This document shows, one piece after another, positions 61,964 to 64,000 of a DNA stretch of 64,000 nucleotides. Made by a program: the position numbers and the translations under genes. A model generated the notes under the pieces. The model did not search any database. It was not told the DNA's origin and saw only the letters and a program-made list of their open reading frames with translations. The stretch is from Uliginosibacterium paludis (GTDB lineage Bacteria; Pseudomonadota; Gammaproteobacteria; Burkholderiales; Rhodocyclaceae). Position 1 is the stretch's first letter, and every line of letters starts with the position of its first letter. The DNA is taken from positions 310,001-374,000 of the forward strand of contig NZ_JBDIVF010000003.1 of NCBI RefSeq assembly GCF_039631355.1, given 5' to 3'.

Positions 61964-62616
61964 TTTCCGCCCTCGCTGGTGAGCTCCCACAACCAGTGGA
62001 TGTCGCGATTGGCGATCAGCGTAAGCAGGATGGTCAGCGCTGCCAGCGCCCAGGTGCCGACACCGACGACGACAGCGACCTGCGAGCTGAGCTTGATCAC
62101 GGAGACCAGCGCCCCCAGAAGGCAGACCTCCAGCATGCTCCAGGGTCGCAGCGAGTCGAGCAGCTTCATCGCATGGGCGAAACCGGGTGCTCGCTGGCCG
62201 GCCCGGGCAAAAAGCAGCACCCAGCCGAGCAGGATGATCTGGAGCATCGGGATCAGGATCACGGTCAATGCCGATGGAATCGCGATCAGCGCAGCGGAGC
62301 TGTGTCCCATGGCTGCGAAGGACTGCCACAGCGTGACCTCGCGGCTCATGCCCTGCAGCTGGATGCGGATCACCGGATAGCAGTTGGCCAGCAGGAAGAT
62401 CATGGCGGCCGTCAGGGTGAGTGCCAGCCACTGATCGAGATTGAGCCGCCCCGCACGATAGAGCACGGCGCCGCAGACTTCGCAGTGCGCCACTTCATGG
62501 CGCTGCAGTTCGACGCGCTCGAATACATGGTCGCAGTGCTCGCACACCACGAGATCGGGAAAGGTCTTCATCAGCAGCAGGGGCAAGGGACCGGCGGATC
62601 TGCGGGAGCGCGGCAT
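61960..62616 (-). CDS. pqiA: PqiA-like half protein, first (N-terminal half)
   Basis: First half of a split PqiA, about 218 residues. It has a zinc ribbon (VVCEHCDHVFERVE then HCEVCGAVL) and four helices (LALTLTAAMIFLLANCYPVI; ALIAIPSALTVILIPMLQII; LRPWSMLEVCLLGALVSVIK). Start choice is uncertain: ATG 62616 has GGGGAG close by, ATG 62571 starts right before the ribbon, and ATG 62643 is also possible. It is coupled to the second half by ATGA. The operon is pqiA1-pqiA2-pqiB-pqiC. Confidence 0.88.
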   Translation of the reverse strand: MPRSRRSAGPLPLLLMKTFPDLVVCEHCDHVFERVELQRHEVAHCEVCGAVLYRAGRLNLDQWLALTLTAAMIFLLANCYPVIRIQLQGMSREVTLWQSFAAMGHSSAALIAIPSALTVILIPMLQIILLGWVLLFARAGQRAPGFAHAMKLLDSLRPWSMLEVCLLGALVSVIKLSSQVAVVVGVGTWALAALTILLTLIANRDIHWLWELTSEGGK

Positions 62617-62680
62617 GCGCTCCCCGACCCGCATTGTAAGCATCTCGGGCCCTGTCCGCGGAATGCCCCGGTGGTCCGGC

Positions 62681-64000
62681 CTATTGCGCGCTGAAGTTTC
62701 CGCCCAGGGCGAGGTTCAGCGTGGCCTGCGAGGCGAGCAGGTTGTAGCGCGTCTGGATCAGCGAGGTCTGTGCGCTGCGGCGGGTCTGCTGCGCGTCGAG
62801 CAGGGTCTGCAGCGGAATGGCGCCTGCCCGGTAGCGCGCGTCATTGATGCGCTCGATTTCCTCTGCGGCGGCGAGCGAACGCTCGAGTTCAGCGGCCTGT
62901 TCCTGATATTGCCTGCGGGCCGAGAGCGCGTTCTCCACATCGCCGAGTGCGGTGTAGAAGGTCTTGCGGAAATTCACCACCGCGAGATCGTAGTCGGCCT
63001 GGGCCACCTGCTTGCTGAGCCGCATTTCGCGAGCATTCAGGAAGGGCAGACTCAGCTCGGTGGCCAGTGCCGCCACCGGATTGTTGAGCACGCTGCGCAG
63101 GCGATCACTGCTGCTGCCGAGCGAGCCGGTCAGCGAGAGGTCGGGGTAGTAGCTCGCGCGCGTGGCGTCGCCGCTGGCGAGCGTGCTGCGCAGGCGCAGT
63201 TCCGCTGCCTTCAGGTCGGGGCGGGCGGCGAGCAGCGACGCGGGCAGGCCGGGCTCTACCTCCGGCAGGTTCGAGCGGGGCAGCGTGGCGGGCTCGTCGA
63301 AGCGCCGCTGGGGCGCGCCGCCAAACAGCAGCGCGAAGCTCGTCCGGGCTTCTTCCTGTTGCTGAATCAGGTTGGCGAGGCTGGAGCGCTGACTGGCGAT
63401 GCTCTGCTCGGCAGAGAGCACATCCAGCCGCGATACGGCGCCGGCCGCGAACTTGCGGCGGGTCAGATCGAGAGTTTTCTCGGAATACTCGAGATTCTGG
63501 CGCGAGAGCGCGACTTCTTCGTTGAGCAGACCCAGCTGCCAGTAAAAGGTCGCCACGCTTCCGCTCAGGCTGAGCGCCGTCGCGTTACGGTCTTCCTCGG
63601 TTGCGCTGGCTTCCCACTGGCTGGCGTCGCGCGCGCTGGCAAGCTTGCCCCAGAGATCCAGCTGCCACGACAGCCCCGCACTGGCGGAATAGCTGCGCGA
63701 AATGCTCTTCTCGCCGCGCATCGGACGGCTCAGCTTCTGTCCGACCGATGCGCTGGCCGTCGGCCACAGATCGCTGTCGGCGAGCCCTGCCTGCAGGCGG
63801 GCGCGGCGCAGCGTGATGGCCGCGGCGGCGAGGTCGGCATTGCTGCGCAGCGCCTCTTCCATATGGGCGTTCAGCGCCGGATCGGCAAAGGCCTCCCACC
63901 ATCGTTGCAGGCTGGCGGGCGTCGTGCTGCCCGTCTTGTCCGCATGCAGCCAGCTGGCTGGTGACTCGAGTCTGGGGGCGGTGTAGGGCGTGCGGATCAG
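62681..64000 (-). CDS. Outer-membrane efflux factor, NodT/TolC type (partial)
   Basis: The frame runs off the right edge; 439 residues are visible, lacking the N-terminus. Near the edge the sequence reads LQRWWEAFADPALNAHMEEAL, the NodT-family start region. Two OEP repeats follow, with TASASVGQKLSRP, SASAGLSWQLDLWGKLASARD and LPASLLAARPDLKAAELRLRS, and the end YNLLASQATLNLALGGNFSAQ. It forms the outer-membrane duct of an RND or ABC efflux pump, whose other genes would lie to the right. An ATG at 63862 is internal and not the start. Confidence 0.9.
   Translation of the reverse strand: MIRTPYTAPRLESPASWLHADKTGSTTPASLQRWWEAFADPALNAHMEEALRSNADLAAAAITLRRARLQAGLADSDLWPTASASVGQKLSRPMRGEKSISRSYSASAGLSWQLDLWGKLASARDASQWEASATEEDRNATALSLSGSVATFYWQLGLLNEEVALSRQNLEYSEKTLDLTRRKFAAGAVSRLDVLSAEQSIASQRSSLANLIQQQEEARTSFALLFGGAPQRRFDEPATLPRSNLPEVEPGLPASLLAARPDLKAAELRLRSTLASGDATRASYYPDLSLTGSLGSSSDRLRSVLNNPVAALATELSLPFLNAREMRLSKQVAQADYDLAVVNFRKTFYTALGDVENALSARRQYQEQAAELERSLAAAEEIERINDARYRAGAIPLQTLLDAQQTRRSAQTSLIQTRYNLLASQATLNLALGGNFSAQ

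Overview
The window reads as about 64 kb of ordinary chromosome from a GC-rich betaproteobacterium. The evidence is the run leuC-leuD-leuB-asd-fimV-truA-trpF-trpB-trpA-accD-folC-SPOR-cvpA-purF, which is typical of that class, together with lpxH, a quinol-type NO reductase with NsrR, a PqiABC-type MCE system and sulfate uptake genes. Assignment to the Rhodocyclales is a guess from gene order and gene content. I see no phage, insertion sequence, CRISPR array, rRNA or tRNA.

Layout. 1-1.7 kb: end of an unknown gene, an M48 lipoprotein protease and an XRE regulator. 1.9-18.5 kb, mostly plus strand: leucine (leuCDB), the aspartate family (asd), the polar hub protein FimV, a CbiQ-like membrane protein, truA, tryptophan (trpFBA), accD, folC, a SPOR protein, cvpA and purF, ended by a clear terminator. 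18.6-22.8 kb, minus strand: lpxH, two cyclophilins, an L,D-transpeptidase and a TPR protein. 23.0-27.7 kb: cysS, an orphan ParA, a small membrane protein, a DUF4124 protein, and tesA head to head with a ybbA-like ATPase. 27.7-30.1 kb, minus: a sodium-dependent transporter and a second LpxH-like phosphoesterase. 30.2-36.4 kb, plus: a 1265-residue DUF748/AsmA-like protein and a receiver-DUF3369-GGDEF-EAL protein with altered catalytic motifs. 36.4-42.9 kb, minus: pabB-pabC fusion, mltD, typA and an aminotransferase. 43.0-48.6 kb, minus: sulfate uptake (cysTWA, a CysB-type regulator, sbp) and a hydrolase-fold protein. 48.8-52.6 kb: a class II amidotransferase and the general amino-acid ABC genes aapJQM without their ATPase. 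52.8-56.0 kb, minus: norZ-sirB2-nsrR. 56.3-59.0 kb, plus: metNIQ. 59.0-64.0 kb, minus: pqiC, pqiB, two half-size pqiA genes and a NodT-type outer membrane factor running off the edge.

How the genes work together. Amino-acid supply dominates: leuCDB, asd, trpFBA, pabBC and the methionine and general amino-acid importers. Envelope building and upkeep is the second theme: lpxH, an L,D-transpeptidase, mltD, DUF748, Pqi, FimV and the outer membrane factor. norZ-sirB2-nsrR is a compact nitric oxide defence unit; two near-perfect inverted repeats in the norZ promoter are very probably NsrR operators.

The most unusual signal lies just upstream of asd. A short reading frame there ends in a run of threonine and lysine codons, and its stop codon sits in a set of mutually exclusive RNA stems. 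This looks like a threonine-sensing attenuator for the branch-point enzyme of the aspartate family, outside the classical thr operon setting. Other points worth a look are an intrinsic terminator inside the first codons of the gene after fimV, a probable CTG start for sirB2, a hydrolase whose nucleophile is replaced by Asp, and twin C-terminal domains on neighbouring cell-wall proteins.
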